The position numbers and the translations under genes are program-made. The notes beneath the pieces were generated by a model that saw nothing but the letters and a program-made list of their open reading frames with translations, made no database searches and was not told the origin of the DNA. Shown here piece by piece: positions 19,570-30,683 of a stretch of 64,000 bases of DNA (positions are counted from its first letter, which is position 1; every line of letters begins with the position of its first letter). This DNA comes from Corynebacterium provencense (GTDB taxonomy: Bacteria; Actinomycetota; Actinomycetes; Mycobacteriales; Mycobacteriaceae): contig LT160592.1 in the NCBI GenBank assembly GCA_900049755.1, forward strand, positions 1,009,895-1,073,894, read 5' to 3'.

Positions 19570-22389
19570 GTGACGGAGCGCTCCGGCGTCCCCGACGGTC
19601 TTCCGGTCCTCACCGAGGGATCGGAGTTCATCGACGAGCCGGTGAAGCTCAAGGGCTCAACCCGCCTCGAATCGAAGCGTCGGTGGCGGCAGGAACAGGG
19701 TCACGAGAAGAACAAGATCGTCACCAGGGCGGAGTTCCTCGCCCGCCGGGAGAATGTCGACCGGGCCATGGTCGTCAGGGATTCCGAGCGCAGTGACCAC
19801 CCGGGCACAACCACCCAGGTCGGCATCACCGAGGACGGGATCCTCGTCGAACATGTCGTCACCAGCGAAACGCAGTCTTCGATCATCGGGAACATCTACC
19901 TGGGCAGAGTGCAGAACGTGCTGTCCAGCATGGAGGCGGCGTTCATCGACATCGGAACCGGTCGCAACGCGGTCCTCTACGCCGGCGAAGTTGACTGGCG
20001 TTCCAGTCACCTGCACGCCCGCACCCGTCGCATTGAGGCGGCGCTGCGGGCAGGAGACCAGATCCTCGTCCAGGTGATCAAGGACCCGCTCGGGCACAAA
20101 GGTGCCCGGCTGACCAACCGACTCAGCTTCGCGGGACGCTACCTGGTCTACATTCCGGGAGGCAGGACCCACGGGATCTCCCGCAAGCTTCCGGAAGCGG
20201 AGCGTAAGCGGCTGAAGGGGATCCTCAACCGCGTCGTCCCCGACGACGGCGGCACCATCATCAGGACCGCCGCCGAGGGAGTGTCCGAGGAACTCATCGC
20301 CGAGGACGTCCACCGGCTCCACCAGCGTTGGCTGGACATCTGTGAAGCCGAGGAGAAGGCCCGCGGGCGTAAGGGATCACACCCGGTGACCATGTACGAA
20401 GAGCCGAATATGCTCGTCAAGGTCATCAGGGACATATTCAACGAGGACTTCAACGAACTCGTGGTCGACGGTGAGAAGTCCTGGGAGATCGTCCGGGACT
20501 ACGTCCACCGCATGGCGCCGGATCTCGAGTCCCGTCTCGTGCGCTACAGGCCTGAGGACCACGGTGGCCGTGATGTCTTCGAGGACCGTCAGCTCGACGA
20601 ACAGCTCGCCAAGGCCCTGAGCCGGAAGGTGTGGCTGCCGTCCGGCGGATACCTGATCATCGACCGCACCGAGGCGATGACCGTCATCGACGTGAACACC
20701 GGCAGTTTCGTCGGTTCCGGCGGGAACCTCGAGGAGACGGTGACGCTGACGAACCTTGAGGCGGCCGAGGAGATTGTCCGTCAGATGCGTCTGCGGGACA
20801 TGGGAGGGATGATCGTCGTCGACTTCATCGACATGGTCCTCCCCGAGAACCGTGACCTCATGTTGCGTCGGCTCACCGAATACCTGGGTCGCGACAGGAC
20901 CAGGCACAAGGTGTCCGAGGTCACCAGTCTGGGCCTGGTGCAGATGACCCGCAAGCGTCTGGGGACCGGTCTGCTGGAGACTTTCTCCACCGAGTGCCCG
21001 ACCTGCGGGGGACGCGGCGTGATCATCCACGCCGACCCGGTCGAGCACAACCCGGAGGACGAGGACAACCACGGGGACCGACGTGACCACGGGCACCGTT
21101 CCGAGAAGCGTCAGGCCCGTGAACTGCAGGAGGTTCGCCGCCGGCACGAGAAGGACCGCGCACAGCAGGCCGACGTCCGGGACACCGTAGATTCCGGTGA
21201 CTCCGGCGACACCGCTGAAAGCACTGACGGCGACAGGTCCGGAGGGCACGGCAGGGAGAAGCACCCGCAGGAGAAGCACAGGCAGGACAGGTCAGAGCGC
21301 AGGCAGTCGCACCCGGAGAAGAAGTCCGGCGGACATCGGAAAGCGGAGAACAACCGTTCCGGGGACGCCGGGACCACCTCCGGGGCACGCGACCACAGTG
21401 ACAGGGACCGTGACAGGGACAGGGCACGTGAACGTTCCGCTGACTCCGGACGTGACGCTGTCACCGACGGTGCACCGGTCCGGGACGACAGCCCGCGCCG
21501 GGGACGCCGCCGCGTGGTGCGTCGTGTGATCCGTGGCGACCGTGATATCCGTGACAGCGCAGCGGTCCGTGACAGCGGTGACGTTCGTGACGGCCGTGGT
21601 GGTTCTTCCGACCGTCGGCGCACGGACCGCTCCGGCCAGGACGACCGTCCGCACCGTCGCGGCTCCGGTGCCTCGGCCCGGTCCGATCAGTCGGTGGCGG
21701 AAATCGCCGCGCAGGCGGTCGCCCGTGCAGGTGCCGAGGACCCGGACGAACCCAGCGGGGCAGACTACGTGTCTGACCAGGTGACTGGGAAGGTGACTGG
21801 GAAGGTCACTGACGCACACGGCACGGAAGACGGTGGACAGCACCACGGTGGTGAGGTTCGCCTCGGCACCGACCGTCGTGGACGCCGTCGCGTCCGTCGC
21901 GTGGTCCGTCCGGCTGCCGGACGGAACGTCACGCAGACAGCGACGAGGTCACCGCTCGAGCGGGTTGCCGCAGTCACGGAACCGCAGACGGAGCCGCAGA
22001 TCACGGCAGCTCCGGCGGCGGAAGGTACGTCCGCCGGCGGTACCCGCACCTATGAGGAGGCCCGGGCGGAGTACGAATCCTCCCCGAGGCGCAGGCGCCG
22101 GACCCGGGGACGCTCCCGGTCCGATGTTCCGCCGGTCGAGTCCGACTTCGTCGGGGGCTCTGCCGCACCGGCGGGACCGGCGGACACGGTGACAGAGAAC
22201 ACCGGGGCCGGAACCTCGTCCACGGCCACGGCGACTTCTACGGCGTCGTCCGCCGTGCCTCCTGCAGATGTGGATAAGCGACATGGCCCAGGGCGCAACC
22301 CGCCACCAATCGGAGCGGCGGCGGGGGGAGGGACGGGGTGGCGGGGAGGAAGATCGGGGGAGGGGCGTGTCCGCACCGGCAGGCGCTGA
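19570..22389 (+). CDS. rne: ribonuclease E/G, catalytic portion
   Basis: The open frame actually continues back to about 19393, where RSRRRGRRGRGRGRG precedes this start, so 19570 (GTG) is only the first usable start codon. It carries the S1-domain segment (IGNIYLGRVQNVLSSMEAAFIDIG), the RNase H-like and DNase I-like catalytic core with TVIDVNTGSFVG and GGMIVVDFIDM, and the zinc-link CPTCGG. A long Arg/Asp/His-rich tail follows. RNase E cleaves single-stranded RNA for mRNA decay and rRNA/tRNA maturation. The last 40 or so codons (after 22266) look adapter-derived, so the true C-terminus is uncertain. Confidence 0.85.
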   Translation: MTERSGVPDGLPVLTEGSEFIDEPVKLKGSTRLESKRRWRQEQGHEKNKIVTRAEFLARRENVDRAMVVRDSERSDHPGTTTQVGITEDGILVEHVVTSETQSSIIGNIYLGRVQNVLSSMEAAFIDIGTGRNAVLYAGEVDWRSSHLHARTRRIEAALRAGDQILVQVIKDPLGHKGARLTNRLSFAGRYLVYIPGGRTHGISRKLPEAERKRLKGILNRVVPDDGGTIIRTAAEGVSEELIAEDVHRLHQRWLDICEAEEKARGRKGSHPVTMYEEPNMLVKVIRDIFNEDFNELVVDGEKSWEIVRDYVHRMAPDLESRLVRYRPEDHGGRDVFEDRQLDEQLAKALSRKVWLPSGGYLIIDRTEAMTVIDVNTGSFVGSGGNLEETVTLTNLEAAEEIVRQMRLRDMGGMIVVDFIDMVLPENRDLMLRRLTEYLGRDRTRHKVSEVTSLGLVQMTRKRLGTGLLETFSTECPTCGGRGVIIHADPVEHNPEDEDNHGDRRDHGHRSEKRQARELQEVRRRHEKDRAQQADVRDTVDSGDSGDTAESTDGDRSGGHGREKHPQEKHRQDRSERRQSHPEKKSGGHRKAENNRSGDAGTTSGARDHSDRDRDRDRARERSADSGRDAVTDGAPVRDDSPRRGRRRVVRRVIRGDRDIRDSAAVRDSGDVRDGRGGSSDRRRTDRSGQDDRPHRRGSGASARSDQSVAEIAAQAVARAGAEDPDEPSGADYVSDQVTGKVTGKVTDAHGTEDGGQHHGGEVRLGTDRRGRRRVRRVVRPAAGRNVTQTATRSPLERVAAVTEPQTEPQITAAPAAEGTSAGGTRTYEEARAEYESSPRRRRRTRGRSRSDVPPVESDFVGGSAAPAGPADTVTENTGAGTSSTATATSTASSAVPPADVDKRHGPGRNPPPIGAAAGGGTGWRGGRSGEGRVRTGRR
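22266..22370. other. adapter-like sequence at the 3' end of rne
   Basis: Bases 22266-22284 match 16 of 19 positions of the Tn5 mosaic end AGATGTGTATAAGAGACAG. Bases 22351-22370 match 16 of 20 positions of the Illumina adapter AGATCGGAAGAGCGTCGTGT, most differences being changes to G. The intervening sequence is G-rich. The rne frame stays open through it, but the encoded GGGTGWRGGRSGEGR tail is probably not real. Confidence 0.6.
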
Positions 22390-22390
22390 C

Positions 22391-22406
22391 CCCCGCCCGG
22401 GCGGGG
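22391..22406. other. 16-bp GC palindrome between rne and rplU
   Basis: CCCCGCCCGGGCGGGG is a perfect inverted repeat directly after the rne stop. With no loop and no T-tract it is a poor intrinsic terminator; it could form a cruciform or be part of a terminator whose other elements are lost. Confidence 0.4.
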
Positions 22407-22421
22407 AGGACCGAAAGGATT

Positions 22422-22450
22422 TTGTCCTTCCCCGTCCGGGCAGGTAGTCT
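22422..22450 (+). promoter_or_regulatory. candidate rplU-rpmA promoter
   Basis: A TTGTCC -35-like hexamer (22422-22427) and a TAGTCT -10-like hexamer (22445-22450) are 17 bp apart, the optimal spacing. This gives a leader of about 210 nt before rplU, room for ribosomal-protein leader regulation. Confidence 0.5.
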
Positions 22451-22668
22451 TGAGCGGTCGCTGTTCGAACGTCGTTCATGTGTGCCTTCTGCGGTGCGCA
22501 TGACCTTCCGGTCCACGGCTCCACCGGTTCCGGTGGACGCTGCACGACATCGGACGCAGTGAAAGCAAGTAAGTCCAGTCAGTCCGTTTCCTCGGAAGCT
22601 CCCCGGTCCTGCCGGTGAGGTGGGGGAGCAGCCTGAGCCGAGTAGAGAAACAAAGGGGTAGCCCTTCC

Positions 22669-22971
22669 ATGTACGCGATCGTCAAGACCGGCGGCAAGCA
22701 GTACAAGGTTGCCGAAGGTGACCTCGTCAAGGTCGAGAAGATCGAGGGTGAGTCCGGTGCTGCCGTGGCTCTCACCCCGGTTCTCCTCGTCGATGGCGCG
22801 GACGTCACCTCCGGTGACGCCCTTGCGGGCAAGACCGTCAACGCCGAGATCGTCGAGCAGACCAAGGGTCCGAAGATCAACGGCATGCACTTCCGGAACA
22901 AGACCGGTTACAAGCGCCGGTTCGGTCACCGCCAGCAGCTGACCGTTCTCAAGGTCACGGGCATCAAGTAA
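22669..22971 (+). CDS. rplU: 50S ribosomal protein L21
   Basis: A 100-residue bL21. It has the N-terminal [14 protein letters not shown], the middle [11 protein letters not shown], and the C-terminal rRNA-binding [12 protein letters not shown] segment. It binds 23S rRNA in the large subunit. The ATG at 22669 follows an AAAGGGG ribosome site. It is followed by rpmA after 57 bp, the universal L21-L27 pairing. Confidence 0.97.
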   Translation: MYAIVKTGGKQYKVAEGDLVKVEKIEGESGAAVALTPVLLVDGADVTSGDALAGKTVNAEIVEQTKGPKINGMHFRNKTGYKRRFGHRQQLTVLKVTGIK

Positions 22972-23028
22972 TTCACCGACCGCTGCGACGACGCCGCGGC
23001 GGACAACTTTTCCGAGGAGGGAAAAGAC

Positions 23029-23310
23029 ATGGCACACAAGAAGGGTGCTGCTAGCTCCAGCAACGGTCGCGATTCCGAGTCCAAGCGGCTCGGTGTCAAG
23101 CGGTTCGGTGGTCAGCAGGTCAAGGCCGGCGAGATCCTGATCCGTCAGCGCGGAACCTCGTTCCACCCGGGTGAGAACGTCGGCCGTGGTGGCGACGACA
23201 CCCTGTTCGCGCTCAAGGCAGGTGCGGTGAAGTTCAGCACCCGCCGTAACCGTCGACTGGTGAACATCGTCGAGAACACCCCTGCCGACAGCGAGACCGC
23301 CGAGGTCTGA
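23029..23310 (+). CDS. rpmA: 50S ribosomal protein L27
   Basis: A 93-residue bL27 whose N-terminal tail ([29 protein letters not shown]) reaches the peptidyl transferase centre. It also has the conserved [21 protein letters not shown]. There is no N-terminal cleavable extension of the Firmicutes kind. The ribosome site GAGGAGGGAAA precedes the ATG. A strong terminator follows. Confidence 0.97.
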   Translation: MAHKKGAASSSNGRDSESKRLGVKRFGGQQVKAGEILIRQRGTSFHPGENVGRGGDDTLFALKAGAVKFSTRRNRRLVNIVENTPADSETAEV

Positions 23311-23344
23311 CCGGGCCCGCCCGGTCACCGCTGCAGCAGACCAG

Positions 23345-23376
23345 ACCCCCGCCGGTTCCGACCGGCGGGGGGTTTG
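23345..23376 (+). terminator. rho-independent terminator after rpmA
   Basis: An 11-bp perfect GC-rich stem, CCCCCGCCGGT / ACCGGCGGGGG, with a TCCG loop, followed by GTTTG. It closes the rplU-rpmA operon. Confidence 0.85.
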
Positions 23377-23395
23377 CGCACCCACCCCGAAACGG

Positions 23396-23418
23396 GTGAG
23401 GTAAGCCAATGGTATCTT
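23396..23418 (+). promoter_or_regulatory. possible DtxR-type iron box overlapping the binding-protein promoter
   Basis: The 19-mer at 23396-23414, TGAGGTAAGCCAATGGTAT, matches about 12 of 19 positions of the DtxR/IdeR consensus TTAGGTTAGCCTAACCTAA. It overlaps a TATCTT -10-like hexamer at 23413-23418 that lies 8 nt before the ATG at 23427. Iron repression would suit the gene product, but the match is only moderate. Confidence 0.4.
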
Positions 23419-23426
23419 TCACCCCC

Positions 23427-24401
23427 ATGACCCCCTCGACCCGTCACCGACCTCTGACCAGACGAGCCTTCCTGGGAGGAGCAGTCGGCCTCGCCGCAGC
23501 CACCCTCGCGGCCTGCACCAGTTCAGGCTCCGACAACACTACGAGCACCACGGAAACCACCCCCTCCACCGGCCCGTCCGGAGCCCCTGCCACCGGGGAC
23601 CCGTCCAGGCCGCAACGGGTCGTCGCACTGTCCACCGGACACCTCGACCACCTCCTCGTCCTCGGAATCGTCCCCGTCGGACTCGCCGTGGCAAAGTCCA
23701 CGGGCACCGATGTCCGGGGCATCCCCGACTACATCACCGAACGGTTCGGTGACAGCCTCGACCTCAGTTCCATCGAGATCGTCGGGGTACGACAGTCCCC
23801 GGACCTGGAGAAGATCGCCCAGCTCCACCCCGACCTGATCCTCTCCAACAACAGGTCCGAGAAGGCGCAGCTCGACCAGCTCAGGGGAATCGCCACCGTC
23901 GTGACCACCAACGGCGGCGCAGAACAGTGGAAGGACGATCTCGGCATCGTCGGCGACGCTCTGGGACTGCGCGAGAAGTCGGACCAGCTCCTCGCCGACT
24001 ACGAGGAACAGGCCCGCACCTGGGCGTCCTCCCGGGGCGACAGTCCCAGTGTCTCCCTGGTCAGGGGACGCAACACAGAGTACGTCCTGACAGGTCCCCT
24101 CTCCCTGGCCGGAAGTGTCGTCGCTGACGCCGGATTCACCCGTCCCGCAGGCCAGGACTTCACCGACACCGCGAACCACGACCTCTCCCTGGAGAACACC
24201 GACCAGCTGGAGGCAGACCACCTCTTCTACGCCTTCGAAGGAGGAGCAGAGCAGGTGGTGGACTCGGCGTCCTGGAAGACACTGTCCGTCGTCAGCCGCG
24301 GAGACGCACACCAGGTCGACATCGACCCCTGGTTCCTCAACGCATCACTCGTGGCGGCGGAACGCGTGCTCGACGACCTGAAGCGGATGATCGGGGAGTA
24401 G
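23427..24401 (+). CDS. ABC transporter substrate-binding lipoprotein (iron-siderophore/cobalamin type)
   Basis: A 324-residue secreted lipoprotein. The N-terminus LTRRAFLGGAVGLAAATLAAC has a twin-arginine-like RRAFL motif and a lipobox ending in Cys, so it may use Tat export. A Ser/Thr-rich linker precedes a class III periplasmic-binding-protein fold (PQRVVALSTGHLDHLLVLGIVPVGL, HPDLILSN, DIDPWFLNASLVAAERVLDDL) of the FecB/FepB/BtuF group. ATG 23427 is preferred because of the promoter hexamer 8 nt upstream; an in-frame ATG at 23409 with a GAGGT ribosome site is the alternative. No permease or ATPase genes are adjacent, so it must work with components elsewhere. Confidence 0.8.
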   Translation: MTPSTRHRPLTRRAFLGGAVGLAAATLAACTSSGSDNTTSTTETTPSTGPSGAPATGDPSRPQRVVALSTGHLDHLLVLGIVPVGLAVAKSTGTDVRGIPDYITERFGDSLDLSSIEIVGVRQSPDLEKIAQLHPDLILSNNRSEKAQLDQLRGIATVVTTNGGAEQWKDDLGIVGDALGLREKSDQLLADYEEQARTWASSRGDSPSVSLVRGRNTEYVLTGPLSLAGSVVADAGFTRPAGQDFTDTANHDLSLENTDQLEADHLFYAFEGGAEQVVDSASWKTLSVVSRGDAHQVDIDPWFLNASLVAAERVLDDLKRMIGE

Positions 24402-24410
24402 GGCAGCTGA

Positions 24411-25991
<1,581 letters not shown>

Positions 25992-26008
25992 CGGTAACAT
26001 CGGGGGGC

Positions 26009-27301
26009 ATGTCTGACACTTCCGTGCAGCCTGACCCCTCAGACCCCCTTTTCGCCAACCCGGTGTTCGGTAGCGGAAACATCCACCAGCCTGGCCCGGT
26101 AGTCCCGGCCACCGCCAAGGAGTTCCCGGAACCTGAGGTCACCCTCGACGACCCGGAGTACGGCCACCGTTCCGAAGCCCGCCGGGCCGTCCGTGACGCC
26201 AAGCGGGTGGTCGTGAAGATCGGCTCCTCCAGTCTCACCGACGAGACCGGGCATGTCAGCCCGGACCGTATCGACCTCATCGCGGACGCCCTCGAGGCGC
26301 GGATGGACCGGGGGACGGACATCATCGTCGTCTCCTCCGGATCGATCGCCTGCGGTATGGGGCCGCTGGGGCTGACCCAGCGGCCGACCGACCTGGCGAC
26401 CAAACAGGCGGCCGCGGCAGCCGGGCAGGTTCTGCTCGCCCAGGAATGGGCCCGTAGTTTCGCCAGGTACGGCCGCTCTATCGGGCAGGTGCTCCTCACG
26501 GTCTCCGATGCGGCGCGACGGGACCGTGCCCGGAACTCCCAGCGGACCATCGACCGGCTCCGTCAGCTCGGGGTGGTTCCGATCATCAACGAGAACGACA
26601 CCGTCACCACCGCCGGTGCGACCTTCGGTGACAATGACCGTCTCGCCGCCCTCGTCAGCCACCTCGCCTATGCGGACGCCCTGGTCCTCCTCTCAGACGT
26701 TGCCGGACTCTACGACCGTAACCCCGCCGAACCCGGCGCCAGGTTCATCGCCGAGGTCCGTAATCACGGTGACCTGCGCGGTGTCGTCGCCGGTGACGGG
26801 GGACGCCTCGGCACAGGGGGAATGGGGGCGAAGGTGTCGGCCGCCAGGTTGGCGTCCCAGGGCGGTGTCCCGGTGCTGCTGACGTCCACGGAGAACATCG
26901 GGGCGGCACTCGACCAGGCCATGGTCGGCACCTGCTTCTGGCCGCGGGACGACAGGTTGTCCGCCTGGAAGTTCTGGATCCTCTATGCGGCAGAGTCGGA
27001 GGGGGCGGTGCACATCGACGGCGGAGCCGCCCAGGCCATGGAGCACCACAACTCCCTGCTTCCCGTGGGTATCACCAGGATCGTCGGGGACTTCAACTCC
27101 CGGGCGGTGGTGGACATCGTCGGGCCGGGCGGGCATCTTGTCGGGCGTGGTGAAGTGAACTACGACGCCGCGACTCTGCAGGGGATGATCGGGAAGTCGA
27201 CGACGGAGCTTCCGGACTTCGCACAGCGTCCCGCGATCCACGTGGACAATCTGTCGACCTACGCCAACCGTCTGTCGCGGGCGTACGGTGCCACGCGCTG
27301 A
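26009..27301 (+). CDS. proB: glutamate 5-kinase with PUA domain
   Basis: A 430-residue enzyme for the first step of proline synthesis. The amino-acid kinase domain starts at [13 protein letters not shown] near residue 66 and includes [20 protein letters not shown] and [14 protein letters not shown]-terminal PUA domain follows ([13 protein letters not shown]...[14 protein letters not shown]). The first 60 or so residues ([23 protein letters not shown]) are an extension without a known role. No internal start codon suits the shorter form, and a TAACAT hexamer 8 nt before the ATG supports the long start. It is followed by proA. Confidence 0.93.
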   Translation: MSDTSVQPDPSDPLFANPVFGSGNIHQPGPVVPATAKEFPEPEVTLDDPEYGHRSEARRAVRDAKRVVVKIGSSSLTDETGHVSPDRIDLIADALEARMDRGTDIIVVSSGSIACGMGPLGLTQRPTDLATKQAAAAAGQVLLAQEWARSFARYGRSIGQVLLTVSDAARRDRARNSQRTIDRLRQLGVVPIINENDTVTTAGATFGDNDRLAALVSHLAYADALVLLSDVAGLYDRNPAEPGARFIAEVRNHGDLRGVVAGDGGRLGTGGMGAKVSAARLASQGGVPVLLTSTENIGAALDQAMVGTCFWPRDDRLSAWKFWILYAAESEGAVHIDGGAAQAMEHHNSLLPVGITRIVGDFNSRAVVDIVGPGGHLVGRGEVNYDAATLQGMIGKSTTELPDFAQRPAIHVDNLSTYANRLSRAYGATR

Positions 27302-27402
27302 CTTCACCGGCACTGACGGCCCGCACGCACCCCCGGGGAGTTGTTGAACAACACGCCCTCTCCGTCGGACGGCGTCCTGTCCCTCGCGTAGTGTGGACAA
27401 CC

Positions 27403-28716
27403 ATGACGACCTCCACCACGATCACCCCCGATTCGACCGGACTGACCGCCGAGCGCAGTGCCGAGCGCTCGGAGGTTCTCGCCAAGGCCACCACGGCCAG
27501 GGAGATCTCCCGCCGACCACCACTGTCCACGACGGAGAAGAACCGGGTGCTGCTGGCGGCGGCGGATGCCCTGGTGGAACGTACGGCGGAGATCCTCACC
27601 GCCAACGACCGGGACATCGTCGCCGGCCGTGAGCGTGGCATGGACGAGGCACTCATCGACAGGCTCCGCCTCACCGCGGACAGGGTGGAGGGCATCGCCG
27701 GCGGCCTGCGCCAGGTTGCCGACCTTCCTGACCCTGTCGGGGACGTGGTGCGCGGCTACCGGCGTCCCAACGGGCTTGAGATGCGCCAGGTCAGGGTCCC
27801 GCTCGGAGTGATGGGGATGGTCTACGAGGCCCGTCCGAACGTCACCGTCGACGCATTCGGCCTGGCCCTCAAATCCGGCAATGTGCCCCTCCTCCGCGGT
27901 TCGAAGTCGGCATTCCACTCCAACACGGCCCTGGTGGGTGTCCTCCAGGACGTCCTCGGGGCACAGGGGCTGCCCCGCGAAACTGTGCAGCTGCTGCCGT
28001 GTTCGACCAGGGAATCCGTGCGTGACCTGATCACCGCCCGCGGGCTGGTGGACATCGTCATCCCGCGTGGCGGCGCCGGCCTGATCAACGCCGTCGTCAC
28101 CGGGGCGACAGTGCCCACCATCGAGACGGGGACGGGTAACTGCCACTTCTACGTGGACGCCTCCGCCGACGTGGAGGAGGCCACGGCCCTGGTGGTCAAC
28201 GGGAAGACACGGCGCTGCTCGGTGTGCAACGCGACCGAGACGGTCCTGCTGGACTCCGCTCTTCCCGCGGAGGCGAAGAAGAAGGTGCTCACCGCGCTCC
28301 AGGACGCCGGGGTCACCCTCCACGCCGACCCGGGGGAGATCGGTGACCTCGGTCTCGGTGATGTTGTCGCGGCCACGGAGGCGGACTGGGCGGAGGAGTA
28401 CGGGTCCCTCGACATTGCCGTGAAGATCGTCGACGGTGTCGGGGAGGCTGTCCGTCACATCATGAGGTACACCACCGGGCACACCGAGGCGATCGGTGCG
28501 ACGGATATCCGGGTCACCCGGTACTTCACGGACAACGTGGATGCTGCGGCGGTCATGGTCAACACCTCCACCGCGTGGACTGACGGGGAGATGTTCGGTT
28601 TCGGGGCGGAGATCGGCATCTCCACCCAGAAGCTGCATGCCCGCGGCCCTATGGGTCTGCCGGAGCTGACCAGTACCAAGTGGATCGTCACCGGAGAGGG
28701 GCAGACCAGACCCTGA
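27403..28716 (+). CDS. proA: gamma-glutamyl phosphate reductase
   Basis: A 437-residue aldehyde-dehydrogenase-superfamily enzyme that reduces gamma-glutamyl phosphate in proline synthesis. It has [36 protein letters not shown], the catalytic cysteine in [10 protein letters not shown], and [24 protein letters not shown] hexamer lies 8 nt before ATG 27403 with no ribosome site. It may therefore have its own leaderless promoter, although proB ends only about 100 bp upstream. Confidence 0.95.
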   Translation: MTTSTTITPDSTGLTAERSAERSEVLAKATTAREISRRPPLSTTEKNRVLLAAADALVERTAEILTANDRDIVAGRERGMDEALIDRLRLTADRVEGIAGGLRQVADLPDPVGDVVRGYRRPNGLEMRQVRVPLGVMGMVYEARPNVTVDAFGLALKSGNVPLLRGSKSAFHSNTALVGVLQDVLGAQGLPRETVQLLPCSTRESVRDLITARGLVDIVIPRGGAGLINAVVTGATVPTIETGTGNCHFYVDASADVEEATALVVNGKTRRCSVCNATETVLLDSALPAEAKKKVLTALQDAGVTLHADPGEIGDLGLGDVVAATEADWAEEYGSLDIAVKIVDGVGEAVRHIMRYTTGHTEAIGATDIRVTRYFTDNVDAAAVMVNTSTAWTDGEMFGFGAEIGISTQKLHARGPMGLPELTSTKWIVTGEGQTRP

Positions 28717-28780
28717 GCGGTATCATGTTCAGACGCTGAGAGAAGTTCAGCACATGTGAGCCTTATGTTATGTTAAGGCG

Positions 28781-29611
28781 GTGCATAAATATATTTCTGT
28801 TCTTGTCGGCGCTGCAGTGGCTGTCAGCTCGCTCATCGTCTCCGTTCCGGCGGCCTCCGCCGGCGTCCCCTCAGGTGCCGGGACACCCGGGAACCGGGGC
28901 GGTTCATGCCCGGCAACTGTCATCGTCGCTGCCCGCGGCAGCGAGGAGACTTCGACCACCCCTGCCCGCTACGAGGGGACGGACCTTCCCTCCAACGGCT
29001 GGGAAGGCGACACGATCCGCAGGTTCATCTCCTACCTGGCCACCGCGCATCCGGAGGCGGTCTCCGGTGGGCGGGTAGCGGCGGCAGGGGTGGATGCCGA
29101 CCACTATCCGGCCCGACTGCCCGTGCCACGGGAACTCGCCGAGTTCAACGCAGTGACCATCGCACAGGACGTGGCACTGTTCGTGGATTCGGTCGTCAAG
29201 GGGGTCCCCGGGGGTCTGGAACAGGTGAAGTCCTGGGAGGAGGAGTCCGGCTGCCGTCCCGACTATGTGACAGTCGGATACTCCCAGGGGGTGCTGCCCG
29301 TGATGGCGGTACAGCAGTGGGCGTCCGACCGGGGGCGTCTACGCGGCGTCATCTCCGTGGGCAGTCCCTTCGGCGGGGAACCCGGCACCGTGGGCACGGT
29401 GGCCGAAGCCCCCGACGGCGTGCCGTCGATGAACATCTGCGCGACCTACGACGTGATCTGTGCCCATGACATGGAATCTCTCGGCGAAGCACTCGAAGCA
29501 CCGTATGAACTCGGCGCCCACACGGAGTACTTCAGGCAGGCACTCGCAGGTCGCCCCACAGCCCTGGAGAAGAAGTCGGTCGACACTCTCGCAGAATGGC
29601 TGAGCGACTGA
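28781..29611 (+). CDS. secreted cutinase-family serine esterase
   Basis: A 276-residue exported hydrolase. A signal peptide ends near ASA (residue 27). The cutinase fold shows VIVAARGSEETS, the nucleophile in GYSQG, the aspartate region CATYDVICAHD, and the catalytic histidine in GAHTEYF. Four cysteines sit at positions that form the family's disulfides. Related Culp proteins of Mycobacteriales hydrolyse lipids or polyesters of the envelope. It starts at GTG 28781, preceded by two overlapping TATGTT hexamers, the second 6 nt from the GTG. Confidence 0.88.
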   Translation: MHKYISVLVGAAVAVSSLIVSVPAASAGVPSGAGTPGNRGGSCPATVIVAARGSEETSTTPARYEGTDLPSNGWEGDTIRRFISYLATAHPEAVSGGRVAAAGVDADHYPARLPVPRELAEFNAVTIAQDVALFVDSVVKGVPGGLEQVKSWEEESGCRPDYVTVGYSQGVLPVMAVQQWASDRGRLRGVISVGSPFGGEPGTVGTVAEAPDGVPSMNICATYDVICAHDMESLGEALEAPYELGAHTEYFRQALAGRPTALEKKSVDTLAEWLSD

Positions 29612-29618
29612 CCCGGTT

Positions 29619-30632
29619 CTAGCCGATGTAGAGCAGGATCGGCCCGTTGAACAGTACCGCGGTGAGAATACCCGCCACGGTCACCGCCACGACCAGGGGA
29701 ACTTCGGCGAGGCCGACCTTCCGGGGCGTCCAGGTCGGCTTCCTGCTGCCGCCGGTCCCGGTGGCCTCCTCCGTCCGTCGGGAGAACACCTCTTGGCGGG
29801 GAACTGACCAGGAACGCCACAGTGCCCGGACCATGACAGCTTCAGCGATGAGCCACGGCACCACCGCCAGGTCCCCGGAGAACACCGTGGCCGTGGTGAC
29901 CGCCAGGGCGACGACGTGGAAGGCGACAGAGCCCCTCCACCACGGACGCGAACCCCGTTCACGGATCATCGTCTTCACGTAGAGCACCGTTCCCACCTGG
30001 TAGAGGGCCAGCCAGATCACGGTCACCCACAGTTCCGGGGGCAGGGAGGCGACAACCTCCGAGGAGAAGACGTTGCGGGTCAGGGTGATGCCACCGGTCA
30101 CGGCGGAGGTGGAGCCGGGTCCGGTGGTGGCCAGGGCCGCGATGACGAGAGCCGAGGTCACGGTCTCCGCGGCCCCCGCGATGAGGGACCGTGGCGTCCC
30201 CCGCCAGATCTCGTAGACGGACACCACTGTCAGCGGTGCGAAGACGACCGCCCACCAGAGCAGGTGCGGCTGAAGCAGTACCGCGCACACCACCGCCACC
30301 GCCGTGACGGACCCGTAGCAGGCCAGAGGAACGCCGGCCGCCCGGAGTATGCGCCGGTTGCCGGACCGCCTGGCGGGAAGCCACTTACCGACGGTGAAGA
30401 AAGTGAGGTAGCCGGCGACCCAGGCGACTGTCACCGCCGCAGTGGTCAGTGACATGCGGAGCATGTCCGCGCCGCCCGGTCCACGGTCGCCTGAGCCGGC
30501 GGATCCGATCAGTGAGGTCAACGAGACCGCCCACGCCAGTCCGACCAGCACCGGTGAGAAGATCATCGGCCACGCCCCGTGCTGGTCGGGCTTCCAGTAC
30601 CGGGAACTGCCTCGTGAGGATCGCGACGCCAT
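29619..30632 (-). CDS. YwiC-like integral membrane protein
   Basis: A protein of about 337 residues with eight to ten hydrophobic segments. The N-terminal motif YWKPDQHGAWPMIFSPVLVGL matches the YwiC-like family (xPxQHGAWAM). Topologically it resembles UbiA-type prenyltransferases, but the aspartate-rich motifs of that family are not evident, so function is unknown. ATG 30632 is chosen; a GTG two codons upstream (30638) is possible. It is convergent with the cutinase gene (7 bp apart) and divergent from nadD. Confidence 0.75.
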   Translation of the reverse strand: MASRSSRGSSRYWKPDQHGAWPMIFSPVLVGLAWAVSLTSLIGSAGSGDRGPGGADMLRMSLTTAAVTVAWVAGYLTFFTVGKWLPARRSGNRRILRAAGVPLACYGSVTAVAVVCAVLLQPHLLWWAVVFAPLTVVSVYEIWRGTPRSLIAGAAETVTSALVIAALATTGPGSTSAVTGGITLTRNVFSSEVVASLPPELWVTVIWLALYQVGTVLYVKTMIRERGSRPWWRGSVAFHVVALAVTTATVFSGDLAVVPWLIAEAVMVRALWRSWSVPRQEVFSRRTEEATGTGGSRKPTWTPRKVGLAEVPLVVAVTVAGILTAVLFNGPILLYIG

Positions 30633-30683
30633 ACTCACCCAGGTTAGTCGTCACCGGCCGTGGGACGTCTATGATGTGACGTC

